A stretch of DNA of 64,000 bases from Thunnus maccoyii (taxonomy: Eukaryota; Chordata; Actinopteri; Scombriformes; Scombridae): NCBI RefSeq assembly GCF_910596095.1, contig NC_056551.1, positions 3,584,501 through 3,648,500 of the forward strand. Reading direction: 5' to 3'. The position numbers and the translations under genes were made by a program. The notes under the pieces were generated by a model. That model was not told the DNA's origin and searched no databases. It saw only the letters and a list, made by a program, of their open reading frames with translations. Below, piece by piece: positions 24,957-37,153 of the stretch. Every line of letters starts with the position of its first letter. The stretch's first letter is position 1.

Positions 24957-25085
24957 ATGTCTCTTAAAACAAATTTCCTTGTTTCCTCTCTCCTCGCTTG
25001 GTTTCCTTGCGTCTCTCCATGCATCCACGGTGACGCAAGTGAGGGAAACGTGGATGCAATTTAAGAGACTTGGGATGCACCCTAG
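24957..25085. repeat. Fold-back sequence
   Basis: 'tgtctcttaaaacaaatttcc' on the left and 'atgcaatttaagagactt' on the right are inverted relatives. Inside are two further inverted pairs, 'gcatccacg'/'cgtggatgc' and 'ttgcgtc'/'gacgcaa'. It could be a small fold-back transposon end. Boundaries and family are unknown. Confidence 0.4.
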
Positions 25086-26370
25086 GACTTAAACTTGGCC
25101 ATAACATTAGTACCACATTGGCAAACTGAAGGATCTGGCAACAACCGGAGTGTAGAGCTGGGGTATATACACTGCAGGAGCTTGATGAGTAGATGGGTTG
25201 CAGGTGTGTAGGCTGATTGGCAACAAGAGTTAAACAGAGTGCCACGGCCAGACGGACACACACAGGGCTCTCCTCATTTCTCTATTTTGTGCCTCCTCGT
25301 CTCCTCGTCTCCTCTCTCCTAAGTCCTCCTGCTTGTGACCCGGAAATCGATGTCAGTGCGTCATGTACTGATGCACTGAAGGAAGGAGCTATGAGCGAGG
25401 ATGCACAGGTGTATCCTTTGCTTAAGTTTTTGCGGCACCCTGACCGTGACTTAAAAAAGAAGTGTGACACACAGCTGGAATTTACAACCATTTGTACTGT
25501 GTGCGAGTGTGTGTTGAATAAAAAATAACAATGTATGACATCTGTACATTCTTGTCACATTATGCGACGCTGTGATTTGAATTAAAAGTAAATATATAAG
25601 TTGTCATGATAACTGTTATGCTAATTTGACAGAGATCATGATATACAGCGGTAGGGTATAACAAAACAATGGACAGACAATGCATGCATATTTAATTGAC
25701 ATGATGGCTCTGAAGCGAGGATGTCACATTTACTTAAATGCCTGTTGCCTCGACTCCTCTCTCCTCATGTCTCGTCCTTGCCTGCTCCACTGGCATCTCA
25801 GGTGGGAGGGACTAAGACACAAGGAGAGGGGGCGAGGAAAGGAATCGAGGATGTACAAACTGAGAAATGAGAAGAGGGGACAGACAGAGAGAGAACAAAC
25901 AGGGGACCAACAAGAAACACAAGGTAGGGGTAAACAGCAGAAAGACTAGGAATGAGGGAGAGGCACAGCTGGACCATGACAGGAAGATGAGAAATCAGCA
26001 AACAATATGCGCACATAAGGTGATGGGGTTTGAAGGTGTTTGTAAGCTTGGTTCAGAGGTGTTACTGTTGCATCTTCCTCACCCCTCTTTTCTCTATATG
26101 TAAATTGTAAAGCATCCATGTGACCGCCTTTTAAGTGAGATGAAACAATTCAATCAAGACATTTCACTGAAGTTAAAGCTTACGGTATAAAATCATTTAA
26201 TTCAGAGGGATTTGTCTTTTTAGGTAGTGGTATTACTTTAGACATTTTTCATGACCTTGGAATTATTTATGAGTCCAGTGATGCTGTAAAGAGTTTACTG
26301 AATATAGGACCTCACTGCTCACAACACTTCTGTAGCATATTCCCATCCATTTCATCAGGACTGGTGGATT
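25086..26370. other. Intergenic, nothing firm
   Basis: Contains C/T-rich stretches near 25290-25325 ('cctcctcgtctcctcgtctc') and an A/G-rich stretch near 25815-25910. The ORFs here have no support. Confidence 0.35.
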
Positions 26371-26372
26371 TC

Positions 26373-27000
26373 CTAATATTTATCTGATAGAGGGTGCACC
26401 ACGCTTCCTCCAGTGTTATATGTATTAGTGTGCCACCCTCTCTGCAGTCCCCATGGGCTTGAATTGGGATGGTCTATCAGTCTCATAATGTGCAAAATCA
26501 CATTATCTACACAGAAGTTAATATAGGATGTGACCACCTCTGTATATTCTTCTATACTTGGGCATTCAAACACCTCCCAGTATTTACATTCAAAGCAACT
26601 TTTTAAAGTCATTAGACTGTCCTCATCCCACACTTTCACTGATCTTGATTTGTTTTTTCAGTTTTCAATTTTTGTCTGTGGGATGGTAGTAAAAACACAT
26701 AGATCAATAGTTTTTGATCCTCTAATATAACATTTGACATATTGCTGATAGTGTGGCAGCACCAATGCTAATGAACAAACATTAAAGTCACCCAATATTA
26801 TTTTTGTTGCATCTGAGATAGCTTCCAGATCCTGGATATGTTGATAAATAGTCTCTGTGGCCACATTATCATTTGCGTCTGGGGGGATATAAATCAGGGT
26901 CACTAAAAGTCTGTCGTTGCAGAGCAGCGTCACACTGAACGATCTGAGCTTTTTGAGGACATGTCTGAGGTCAGTAACATCAGTCCGATCAGTAAACACA
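26373..27000 (-). mobile_element. LINE endonuclease-domain fragment (CR1/L2-like)
   Basis: On the minus strand from 26999, an ORF contains LIYIPPDAND, IILGDFNVC and then LPHYQQYVKC with IDLCV, which is the end of an APE-type endonuclease of non-LTR retrotransposons (the GDFN motif carries the catalytic Asp-Asn pair). A second frame at 26373-26639 reads W-x-x-D-S-L-M-T-L-K-S-C-F-x-C then VTSYINFCVD, the usual linker that follows. A frameshift separates them and no reverse transcriptase is present. Confidence 0.7.
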
Positions 27001-27069
27001 TTATTTAGATATTATTTATTTAGTTAGTTTAACACTCAAAAACTCAGCTGATTAGCTTAGTCATGATCT

Positions 27070-27446
27070 ATCCCAGATAGCATACGCAAGTGGGCCACTT
27101 CAGGCAATGATGTGGCACTGCTGGCCTTCTTCTGGCCCGGACAAGATGGATGTGAGCCTGAAATGGCCCACATGTAAAATAGCAAATATGGCCCAAATAT
27201 CCCAAATGTGGGCCTTTTGTGGTAAAGATGCAGCGCTCTCAGGTATGTGTATTCTGGATGTGGGCCAGTTCTGGTTTATCTAGTTTGTTCTTGGTTAACA
27301 TATGACTTGCTTGTGGCCCAGATCTGGGAAACAGGAGCGGACCGCCCAAATGCCATCATTCCACGCGGTATGTGGGTCAGATGAAAGTGCCAAAAGTGTC
27401 AGGTGTAGGCCGGATCTGGGCCACAGCAATTTTGCTATCTGGGATG
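27070..27446. mobile_element. MITE with 'tcccagatagca' terminal inverted repeats
   Basis: The left end 'tatcccagatagca' (27069-27082) and the right end 'tgctatctgggat' (27433-27445) are perfect inverted repeats over 12 bases. The interior has several GGCCCA/TGGGCC words, for example 'gtggcccagatctggg'. It has no ORF. It is about 376 bp and non-autonomous; the superfamily is not certain. A TA at both ends could be a 2-bp target site, but the flanks differ too much to be sure. Confidence 0.75.
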
Positions 27447-28216
27447 CCACACCCACTTAAAAGAGCACAGAGAAAAAGAGACATAGAGATATCTGTTATA
27501 TGAAATAATACATTTGTTTTGACTCATAGTAAGAAGCTGATTGTGTATTGTGTATTGCCTTTAAAAACAACAGCACATTCTGTGTATGGTGCAACAGTTT
27601 GTTCTGATGACTCACAGTGATGTCACTGGAGGGACATTTGGACATTTTTGTTGGAAATTAACCCAGCTGACCCTGATAAATAATATTAGTAGGTTACCAC
27701 CATCTTATATAAGCCACTGTACTGTACATGATAGATCTCACTGTTTTCTCTGTAAAATAATATCACAATAAGTTCAACCTAAAGTAAAACCCAAATAAAG
27801 TTTCTTAATAAGGTATTGCATTTTAATGCTGTCATTTTTCCTGCAAGGACGGTCTCTGAAATTCAGATTAAATAAGGCTGCATTTCTCTGACAGCCCTTG
27901 CTAGCTTGATCTGATATATTTGGTCTACAAATGTATCCTTCACAGGATCCAGGCCGTGAGCTAGGACATAGTCTGTGTTTACTGTGCAATTTTCTATGGA
28001 CTCATGTCATACCAAACATGGCCACTGGGTGTCCCCAGTGAGCCTCCCTCCTCTGTGAATCGCCTGCCAGAAACATCAGGAGGAGAGTTTTATTTGCTGG
28101 AGTTTGAAGTTGTTCCTACCTATTACCTGTTGTGAAGCATTATTCCAAACGTCTGTTTTGATGTAGATTTTCTCAGTTTCTTGGTTTTCACAGTCTCTCT
28201 GCAGTGAAGCTGTGGA

Positions 28217-28566
28217 CCAGTCTCTTTAATCTGTGTACAAATAATACAATTTACCACTTTCAAATTGCATGCAGTGCATATGCCAAAGTCCAATTTTGCA
28301 TGCAGGTAATACGCCAATCCTTCCCAGTGAAGTGACATCAATATAATGTGACTTTTTTTATTTTATAAGGTTATTTTTTGCTTATTAAGAGGAGGCGAGG
28401 ATGGCTAGATATTTTGTTGGCAAAAAAATGCAAAAGTAGCAGAAGAGCACTGTTGGAGACCACATCAGGCATTTTCACTGAAGAAAAACTGGTCTTTGGC
28501 GTATGCACTGCATGCAATTTGAAGAGTTGTAAAGTCATGTTATTTGTATGTAAATTGTGAGACTGG
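28217..28566. mobile_element. MITE with long inverted ends, inserted after duplication
   Basis: The sequence starts 'ccagtctc' and ends 'gagactgg'. Further in, 'caaattgcatgcagtgcata' on the left pairs with 'tatgcactgcatgcaatttg' on the right. The inverted ends extend about 75 bases with mismatches. The paralogous site in copy 1 (near 13168-13180) lacks the whole 350 bp, which gives its boundaries. No ORF of interest. The class is unknown; no clear target-site duplication was found. Confidence 0.75.
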
Positions 28567-31098
28567 GTTGGAAAGGTTCTTATAACTGACCTGTATACCA
28601 GTGACTATGCTATGACACAGCAGTGTGCCCTCAAAGCTACCCAGGTGTACTGTAAAAATGAAAAATCAAATTATGAAATCCTGGAAAAAAACACAGGAAA
28701 TTATGTAGATTCAACCTTTTTCAAGGCTGTCTCACAAAAAAGAAAGAAAAAACCTACAAATGGTAGGGGAGTGGTACAACTATTAGCAGAGATTTAGACT
28801 GAAAATAATGCATATGTTTAAACAATGCAGGGAGCTGCGTTTGATGGAGGTGTGTTGTTTAGGTACCAGTGAAATACAATCCAGGAAGTCCAGTTGAAGT
28901 AACAGATGCGTTTAAAGACTTACCAAAAAAACTGCACAACAGTTTATAACATTATAATACACACAGTAATGTACGTGTGATGTGGTTTTTACAAAAAAGT
29001 ATAATTATCACATTAAAATCCTTAAATGGCATCTACTCCTTCTCCCTCATTAAAAATTTAAGAATCTATGAATATGCAAATATATTTCATTTCAAAAGTT
29101 GAACTGCTGGACACAAGATGTCTCCTACTTCACTGTAAATTCCATTCTCTGTATGTGCACTGGAGGCCTCAAGATTCCATATCGCATTTGTGTAAGTTGC
29201 ATACTCAACCAGTATTGACTTCAAAACTAGTTGTGATGTCACAAATCATACTCGCAGGCCCACCCCTTAAAATCTGATTTTTGATATACTCTGAGAAAAT
29301 TTCCACTTTCAGCAGATGAATCTGAAAACAGCCTACTAGTGTCAAACTCTGCGTATACTTCATTCTGCGCAATGAAGCTCAAATATCCAACTGTTGGAAC
29401 AAGAAGAAAAACATATGTTTGAGTGAAGGGGGATTTTAATCTTTTGTCATGACGATTGCATGATAAACAGTAGAAATATGGTGTTCATGTTACAATCTAC
29501 CAGAAATGTGCACTTTGGTGTGAGATTGGCCAACACAGCACCTGCTGGATAACATCACATTGCAGCAATTCAGTGTATTTCTTAGTCTAAAGGACCTAAA
29601 AGTCTGTTTTCTCAATCAGCTTCTTACTATGAGCCATCATGTCTTGCATGAACACACAATTTTCTGGTTTTATAGTTTCACATAAGAGATTTCTGTATGT
29701 GTTTTTGTCATTGCTTTTCTCACCATTTGTGAGTGGGTGGTGCTCGCTTGGGAAAAGGTGAAGTCACATATTTCTGGGCACCAATAAGTTACATTTGAAT
29801 CAAAAGATGACAGTTGTTGAGTTAATTACTGAGGCTGCCAATCAAATCTCAAGCCATACCAACCCAATCTTGACGAAGCAGATTAGCTGAGTTCTCAGAC
29901 TTACACTCTTAATAAATAATAACTAAGGATGTTTTTTTTTTCATTTAACTTTCATTGTTGTTAATTTAGTTATGGATATTCAATGTTACAGAGAAATACT
30001 TGAAACAATTTTTTAGGCATGTTTTTAAAGTAAAATCATTTGCAGTAATGTAGTAGTCTGCTTTTTTTATTTTAATATATTCTGACATGACTGTATTTTG
30101 CTGATACAGTGAAGAAGTACACACTACACATGCAAATGTTTAATACCCTTTAATCAAAACAGATCAAATGGGATTACACCCACTTTCATTAACACAAGAC
30201 TGTACTTCCATTTGTTCTCCCATTTTCTACTAAAATTCCCAAAATTTTCAACATCACAGTTCAAACCTCAACATACAGTTGCCCTCTTTAAACAGTCTTA
30301 TCAACAAAGCAATTGTGATTATTACATAAACAGCAACTATTAGGTTTAAATCTTACAGCAATTAGAGTGTGTTGTAAGAGTACCGTAGCATTCTTGACTT
30401 TAAACCTTTGAACTGACAGGAATATATTTACTCATTATGTTCCCAATGATGATAGTTGCCTTTGAGTGTTAAATTGAACATTAGTACTCAAGATGTACAG
30501 GATGATTTTATATGTACATTTAACACACAAAAGAGTAAACATAGTGGTGATTCTCACTTTTATGTTTCTTTTTAGGGAACTTAAAGTGCGTGTATAAGGT
30601 TTGCTGATCTTGGTTAAATAGTAACTTAAAGCACTAGACAGGACGTGTTTACTTTTTCAATATTTGGCCAAATCCACAGTCTTAAACAATGTGTGTCAGT
30701 AGCCTTAACCCCAGGGTTCAAACCCCAGTCTGGTATCAAAAGTCCCTACAACTAGTGTATAATGCAACAATATCACACTTCTCAGACTGGAAAAAATGTT
30801 GCCAATTAACATAATCTGAGCAGAAAGTACATTTCCTTCTCAATTTATTTGGCAAAACCATTTAGTATATAAAGGATTTTTTTTCAGAAACAATGTTGCA
30901 TATTGTCTGAAAGAGGGTCTTTCCAAATCTGATGTTAGCTTATAATCGCAAAGCTGTTTTGCCCCATAACTGTTGCATACCGGGCCATTCCATTTAATTT
31001 ATCAACCTATGGGGATCGCTGATACTTAATAGAAGAAAAACAACAAGAAGTAAAGCATTCAGTTTTTTTTTTTTGTTGGCAGATTTGTATGTGCCCAG

Positions 31099-31190
31099 TT
31101 TTAATCCTTGTATGTGATATTTGTATTATGAAAAAAATATTCTGTTGGATTTGACTGAGCTAAAACTTGAGTGAGACATTACTTTTATTT
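31099..31190. other. Extra 3' flank segment of copy 2 with a polyadenylation hexamer
   Basis: About 90 bases present in copy 2 and absent in copy 1, immediately past the stop codon. They include AATAAA on the minus strand at 31184-31189, about 23 bases past the stop codon. If used, copy 2 would have a very short 3' untranslated region. Whether this is an insertion in copy 2 or a deletion in copy 1 cannot be told here. Confidence 0.5.
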
Positions 31191-31211
31191 GGCCTTGGGG
31201 TGATTCAGAGT

Positions 31212-33834
31212 CTAGTAAGGTGGAAGGAGGAACTTCCATGACTCATCCCAACCTAAAAGTGACTTGAAAGTCATCTGCTTTTTCAGACCAGTAGGCTGGT
31301 CCAAGAGCCTCCAAGATTCTGCCCATTCTTCCAAGAACTTTTGTTTGGCTTCATCCACCGGCTTAATCTTTTTTACTGAGGCAGAGCTTCTCTTGGGACG
31401 TGGTTGAGTTTTACCTAACAAGTGGCATCCTGTCCACTTTCTCTCTGATTGTTTCTCCTTCTCAATGTTGGAGTACAAATGCCTTCTTGTGTTGGTCTTT
31501 TTTGTTATAATCACCCTCGGGTCGACAGGATTCTTAGACTTACTTTTGTCTTTTATATGTGCACTGGCCTCCTGCAGGAACTGATGGGATTTTTCCCAAA
31601 GCTTTGATGTCATAGGGTTGTTGCTAAAGCTGGTGTTGATGTTATGTTGTATGTTCTTTCCTCTTGACCATATGATTGCATAGTGACATGGGCTGGGAGA
31701 GGACTCCACCCAGGGTTGTTCCACATGGGGCATGGGGTTGGCGAGCCTGAATGACATTCCCCACTTAGATCCATGCTCATTGACAGTGGTATGTTGCTGA
31801 GGAGCAGTGCTGCTCTCTGACGGTCCGTAATGACTTGGTTGATGGTTCAGAAGTGGCCCAGCTCTCCATGAATCACTCCACTCTTTCTCAGGGTATCTTT
31901 CCCTGAAGATCAGGTTGTCAAAAGAGTGACTCATTTTAGCTTTGGCTCTTTGCGAGGAAATCCTAGACACCTGCTCAGTGCAGTGCTCTGTGTGGAAGGC
32001 AAACCTCCAGGCTTCCATCCACTGGGTTAGGGAGGGTTTGTCATGGTGGAACTCAGTTTCTGAGACCATCCAGGCTACCTGCCAGTCAGAAAGAGACCTT
32101 AAGTACTTCTTATGTGCCCATGAAGCTTCAGGATGGTGCGAAGCTGCTGTTTGTGCTTTACCCTGCCCATGTTCTGATTTTTCCTGGTTTCTTGAGAACC
32201 TCCAGGATTCTTCCCAACTCTGCTCCCCCGTTTGCCCATTCTGAAGGAGTTCTACAGATGCAAAGTGATTCTGGTCCCTCACCCGATCTGCTCTGATTTT
32301 GGGTGTGGTTGACCAACCCTGCTGCCAAAGTTCAGGCTCCTGATGCATGGGCTGACAGGTGAATTTCCATGAGTCTTTCCACTCTGAGGCCTCAGGCTTC
32401 ATGTCTCCTCCCTTCTCTGACTCTCTAAAAGGCCTTGAAGGGTCAGGTCTCATTCTTCTCCTCTCCATCCTCATTCTATGTTTCAGTGTCTTCCAGGATT
32501 CCCTCCACTCTGGGGCATCCTGGACATTTTCCAGGTGTTTCTCATGAAGTAACTTATAGTGGGTGAATTCTCTCTTTGGGTGATAAATCACAGTATGTTT
32601 TAGTTGCTCATAGCATGGGTCTGCCTTCTCTGATGTTGAATATTGCTCTTTTAGGTTTTCCTCCACCTTCTGAGTCTCCATCTTTGATGGTAATGTCTTT
32701 AGGACTTTCTCTATTTCTTCACATGGTTTGGAGTTGTTTTTGGTCACCTGCCAAGACTCATTCCACTCATCAAGAGCCTCAAATTCATTGCAAAGATGCA
32801 AGTACAGATCTCTGCATTTCTGCTCATAAGACACAAACGTGACATTATGGAGATTTGACTCTTTCTGTGGGCTCCGATCATCATGGGTATCACTGTGATC
32901 TTGCCTCATAGACAGATCAGAATTCTTGTGGTTGTTGGAGACCACCATGGCTGCTCTCCATGCATTGGCCCACTCTGGACTATGATATTTTTGTGACGAC
33001 TTAGATTTGTTGCAATCATGGTGGTTGATAAACTTCCAAGATTCTTCCCACTTTGAACTTATCTCTCTATCCTTATCCTGCTTTTTAGCAATGGACTCAT
33101 TCATAAGCACATCATCTGGAACAGTAGAATGATCCTGCTGATCTGCTGGTTTGGTGGATCTCCATGACTCGCTCCACTCTGATGAGCACAAGGCTTCATT
33201 GTGGCGCTGAGTCTCCACCAAGAAGGTAAATAATCCAGATTTGAGGACATTCTCTCCATTTACAGAAGATGTGTCTTCCTTCTTATTCTTTTTGTCAGGC
33301 TTTCTCCAGGACATCTGCCACTCCTCAGTGGAAAGACACAAGTCAAGCTCTTGTGATTCCACCACCCTGTAGTCAGGTTTCTTCCAGAGATGAAGGTTAT
33401 GAGGATCCATCGTGTTGGGCCCATTTGGCCAAGGCTTGCCTGCTTCAGTGTAGGGCTGCTGAGTAGCAAACATCCAGCACTGGCCCCAGTTTGTTGTAGC
33501 TGTGGAGCCCTCTGCTGGTATTGGCAGGGATTTGTTGTACTGCCATGACTTCCCCCACAGCATAGCAGAAGGTTGAGTCTGGGTGATAAACATGAGAGAC
33601 TGTAGCCTGTTAAACATCTTGTCCTGCCCCTTTTGTCCTTGTCCTCTGCCCTGGCTTCCTGGTCTGCCCAGTGGAGCTGAACCTACACCACGAGGAAGAG
33701 CAGGAGGAATCTGAGGTTGCTTGCCCTTCCAGAAGTTGTTGTCCATCTGAGTCTCAGCAGGTTTAGGTTTCCTCTCCTTTCTTTTGTAGGGTCCCAATTT
33801 GGCAGATGCGCGGTTTGCCCAGTCCTGGTTAATA
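31212..33834 (-). CDS. W-x-x-S-W repeat protein, copy 2, large terminal exon
   Basis: Paralogue of the exon at 15593-18275, also unrecognised. It opens after TTTTCACAG at 33835-33843 and runs 874 codons to TAG at 31212. With the start exon at 43490-43626 it predicts 919 aa. The same tryptophan-pair motifs occur in the same order, ending GWDESWKF then LLPPY. Differences from copy 1 are whole codons: shorter by two near SKSSQKYHS, longer by three before YSTSEKAD, shorter by twelve after TEQVSR, and shorter near the N-terminus (the GRGQGQKGQDK region). The middle is nearly identical to copy 1, while the first 90 and last 60 or so residues are clearly more different. The intact frame over 2.6 kb argues that this copy is functional. 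The role is unknown. Confidence 0.85.
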
Positions 33835-35748
33835 CTGTGAAAACACATATATAGGAAAAATATAACATATATAAGAAAAAATGCCCTGCAGAAAATATGA
33901 CTACATAGGACAATATGCCAAACATGAATCTCGTAAAGATGGAATGGAATTAACTTCCTGGAAAACTGTAAATCTTGAAAAGTGACCTAATTCTTGCAGT
34001 AGTAACAGCATTTCTCTCCTTAAAGGTAGGGCTCGCAATTTTTAAGTCTGTTTTAAAACAATATTCAGGTGTCCAAATGAAAATTTAAATGGGTTTCTTG
34101 CCATAATCATCCCCCCTGTTCATACTGGCCACTAAAATATCCCTTCATAATGCACTCACAATGTGAGTGATGGGGGCCAAAATCCACAAGCCTCCTTATG
34201 TGCAAAATGTATTTAAAGGTTAACTAGAAGCTAATATGAAGCTTGTGCCATCCAGGTTTGTATAATCAAGTAGATATCTTTCAACGTTACAGTGTTGTTA
34301 GTGCTAAAGTCCCTCTTTTTGTTACTATACTTCCACCACAGCTCAACAGGGAAATACTGACCGAGGAAATAGGGAATTAGGGAAATAGGAAAGAGGGAAT
34401 TTGATGATAAAAAGACTGTAAATGTGATAGATATCTGCTTGATATGGCTAACTCAGACTACTAAAGCCTCATATAAGATTCAGATAAGCTTCTAAATGCA
34501 TTTTTGCACAAAATGACCCCCATCAAAGTACATTTGAATGGGACCTTTTGATAGCCAGTATGAACAGGAGGAATAATTACAGCAAGGAAACCCTTTTTCA
34601 GTGTTCATATGAGCACCTGATTGTTGTTTTAAGACAGACTTGAAAAAGTGTTAATCTATCCTTCAAGTGATTATCATCACACCTTAAGGTCATGCCACTC
34701 ACAGAAAAATATATCAGGGTTAGTCTGGGCTTTCAGTGGCTATTATTGGTCACACCATCATTAATCTCTATTAACAGGTATCTGTATATGAATACAGAAT
34801 CTGTATGCAAGGGACAAGATTTTGATATCGGAGGAGTTCTGTTTTTGTTTTTTACAAGTAAACAGTCTGTGAGGGGAGCAAAAGAGGCAGAACACATTGG
34901 CCAGAATCTTGTCTGGACCTAAAACACCTACAATAAGTATCAATGTTTGTGTATTGTGTGGAGAAACGTTCGACTCCTGTAATAAAAGAAATAAAGTCGG
35001 ATTAAGTTTTGATTTAGTGACAAGGTTCTTGCATCTCCAGTTACTAATCGGACTGTAAATAATGATCGGCGCATGGAAGCGGAAGTCTTTGTGTAAATGT
35101 GACCAGAAATAATGTACGGGGATATATTCTATTATTTTGTGCTATCCCTCAGAGTAGATGATGCCAATATAAAAAACTACAAGAGCACTAACCTACCAGT
35201 ACCTACACAGTAGTAAACTGCGCTGTGTATTACTCCACCAAGTAAAAGATCTGGTATTATGGCTGATGTTCAGCCCAGTCAGTCCAGCAGTCCAGTACAC
35301 TTGGCCTAGTTACTGGTGACAAGCCTGGGAGCAGTAGAGTCAGCAAGGTGCTCTTGCATCACTGACCTGGCCAAGTCATGCAGAATGCAGTTTCAATTTT
35401 GTGGAAAGTAAGAAAGTAGGATGTTTTTTTGTTTTGTTTTGTTTTTATGTACAATGATTTTCAAGCATACAAGGGCATAGTGCTCTATTTGAAAGTATAA
35501 ACTCAAGTCACATTAGCTGATAATCTTTCATAATATACAATTATGTGGTTAAAGTAGGTTAAAAAAGTATCAGCTCTTTTCTTTGTCTTGTCTTACCAGA
35601 AAATAGAATATTACAGGAAGACTATTGACCCATGTGATGTAGCATATGAATTGTTTGCAGCTACTCCAATTTGAATAGCCACACAAAACTGAAACTGTGT
35701 GATAATGTACAATTTATACCAATTTTATAAAAAAAAAAAATGTTCATA

Positions 35749-36529
35749 TTAAATGCACAATATGTAATTTCTGCTGCTAGGGGTCACTCAGTCAAAACAA
35801 TATTGTTATTCATTGTTATCAACCAGGAGTACTTCAGTGTTCATCATTCAGGATGTTTTTACTGGGAGCCAAATTATCCGCAGAGGTGTCCTCTCCAGAA
35901 CAAACGGAACCTGTGATTAAAACGCGTAGAAAACACTGAATAAAGCAGTTTCACATAAAAAAAAGTGTTTCCCTGACACTGTTTGGTGAGCACAGGGTGT
36001 CTGGGAGGGGCTGCTAGCCGAGCTGCTGCTAACGTTTGCTCAGCTTGTTTCTCCAATGACTAAAATCCCTTATCAAGTTAAAAGATATAGTTAAAATGAC
36101 CAAGATCTAAAAAATGTGGCTTAAAACTGAATAAAAGTCAATTCACGGCAGTTTCAGGTGGACAACCACAACACCGACATATCATCTAGTATGCGTACTC
36201 TTTGGTAGATGCCATTGTGGCAAACAGCCACAACACCAAAGTATTACGTATACTTGTGTACTCTTTGGTAGACGCCATTGTGGCGGAAAACCACAAGGTT
36301 GACATATTATCTTGTGCGCGTATACTTTTTGGTAGAGGGGTATGACGCCATTGACAGGTGACCAAATGAAACAGATCGATACCTTGATTAAATTACAGAT
36401 TTCTCTGGGTTTGAAAACTTTTGGAAACATTTGGGATAATGTAATTACACAACTCAACAAAATATATAACATAGGTATAGTCATTTTTAGACATTTTAAT
36501 GCGGAATAGTTACATAATATAGCTTTAAA
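35749..36529. mobile_element. MITE with inverted ends
   Basis: The left end 'ttaaatgcacaatatgtaat' and the reverse complement of the right end ('ttaaagctatattatgtaac') are similar over 20 bases. The segment 'tttctgctgctaggggtcac' just inside the left end is common in fish MITEs (from memory). No transposase ORF. Contains a three-unit internal tandem repeat at about 36160-36345. Confidence 0.65.
36160..36345. repeat. Three imperfect tandem units inside the MITE
   Basis: Three units of roughly 65 bases, each with an ACCACAA or AGCCACAA word, a TATTA or TATCA word, and 'tactctttggtaga' or 'tactttttggtaga' followed by a form of 'cgccattg'. The third unit is the most diverged. Confidence 0.7.
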
Positions 36530-36612
36530 ACAATAGAATAAAATTAAATTGTAATGTGAGTAATGCTAACATGCTATTTGTATATCACAATGCTGCAAGA
36601 ATGAGAATCATG

Positions 36613-37153
36613 GAGAATCTATGAGGGGCCATAAGGGACATTATTCAGGATTACAATGCATATACATGTACTTTTCCTTTCACATACACATATGAAACCA
36701 AACTCATTCATATACTACATATAGATACTGAAATATATATCATACTGAAAACCACACACACAAGATTTCAATATTTCACATACAAGTGAAATGCTTTTAC
36801 ATACACAACTGAAATGCTCTCATGAAAACTACCGAAAAGCTTTCACATATACCAGTAAAATGTGCTCATATACAGTTAAAATGCTCTCATATAGTATTGT
36901 GAAAACCTTTTATATAAACTACTGAAAAGTGTTCACAGTTACTATTGAAAAAATAATTTTGTATGATGTACGAGAGGATTACAATATGTTGTATGAGAGG
37001 ATTGCAGTATGTTGTATGAAAGGATTTCAGTTGAAACAGAAAGCATTTCAGTTGAACCGGAAGGCATTTCTGTTGAACAGGGTTCACAGTTTTCAGTATA
37101 GTATGTGAATGATATGATAATAATGTCCCTGATTGCCCCTCATAGAAATCTCT
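36613..37153. mobile_element. MITE with about 36-bp inverted ends and a minisatellite-like core
   Basis: The left end 'tctatgaggggccataaggg' and the reverse complement of the right end ('tctatgaggggcaatcaggg') match well and continue into 'acattatt'. The core has many variants of 'gaaatgctctcatata' and 'aaagctttcacatata', then units of 'gcatttcagttgaa'. No gene. A composite of a DNA-transposon frame with internal short repeats. Confidence 0.75.

Larger units (their letters stand above)
27930..34764. repeat. Segmental duplication block A, copy 2
   Basis: Counterpart of 12890-19093. It carries the 3' flank, large exon and part of the intron of gene copy 2. Relative to copy 1 it contains a 350-bp MITE (28217-28566), an extra piece at about 28810-28905, another at about 29165-29270, and about 90 bases just past the stop codon (31099-31190). 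Confidence 0.85.

Noticed and set aside
30714-30745. GGTTCAAACCCC, like a tRNA B box
   Set aside because: The matching place in copy 1 is different, and no A box is seen.
34967-34976. GTTCGACTCC, like a tRNA B box
   Set aside because: No matching A box or cloverleaf upstream, so no tRNA or tRNA-derived SINE is supported.
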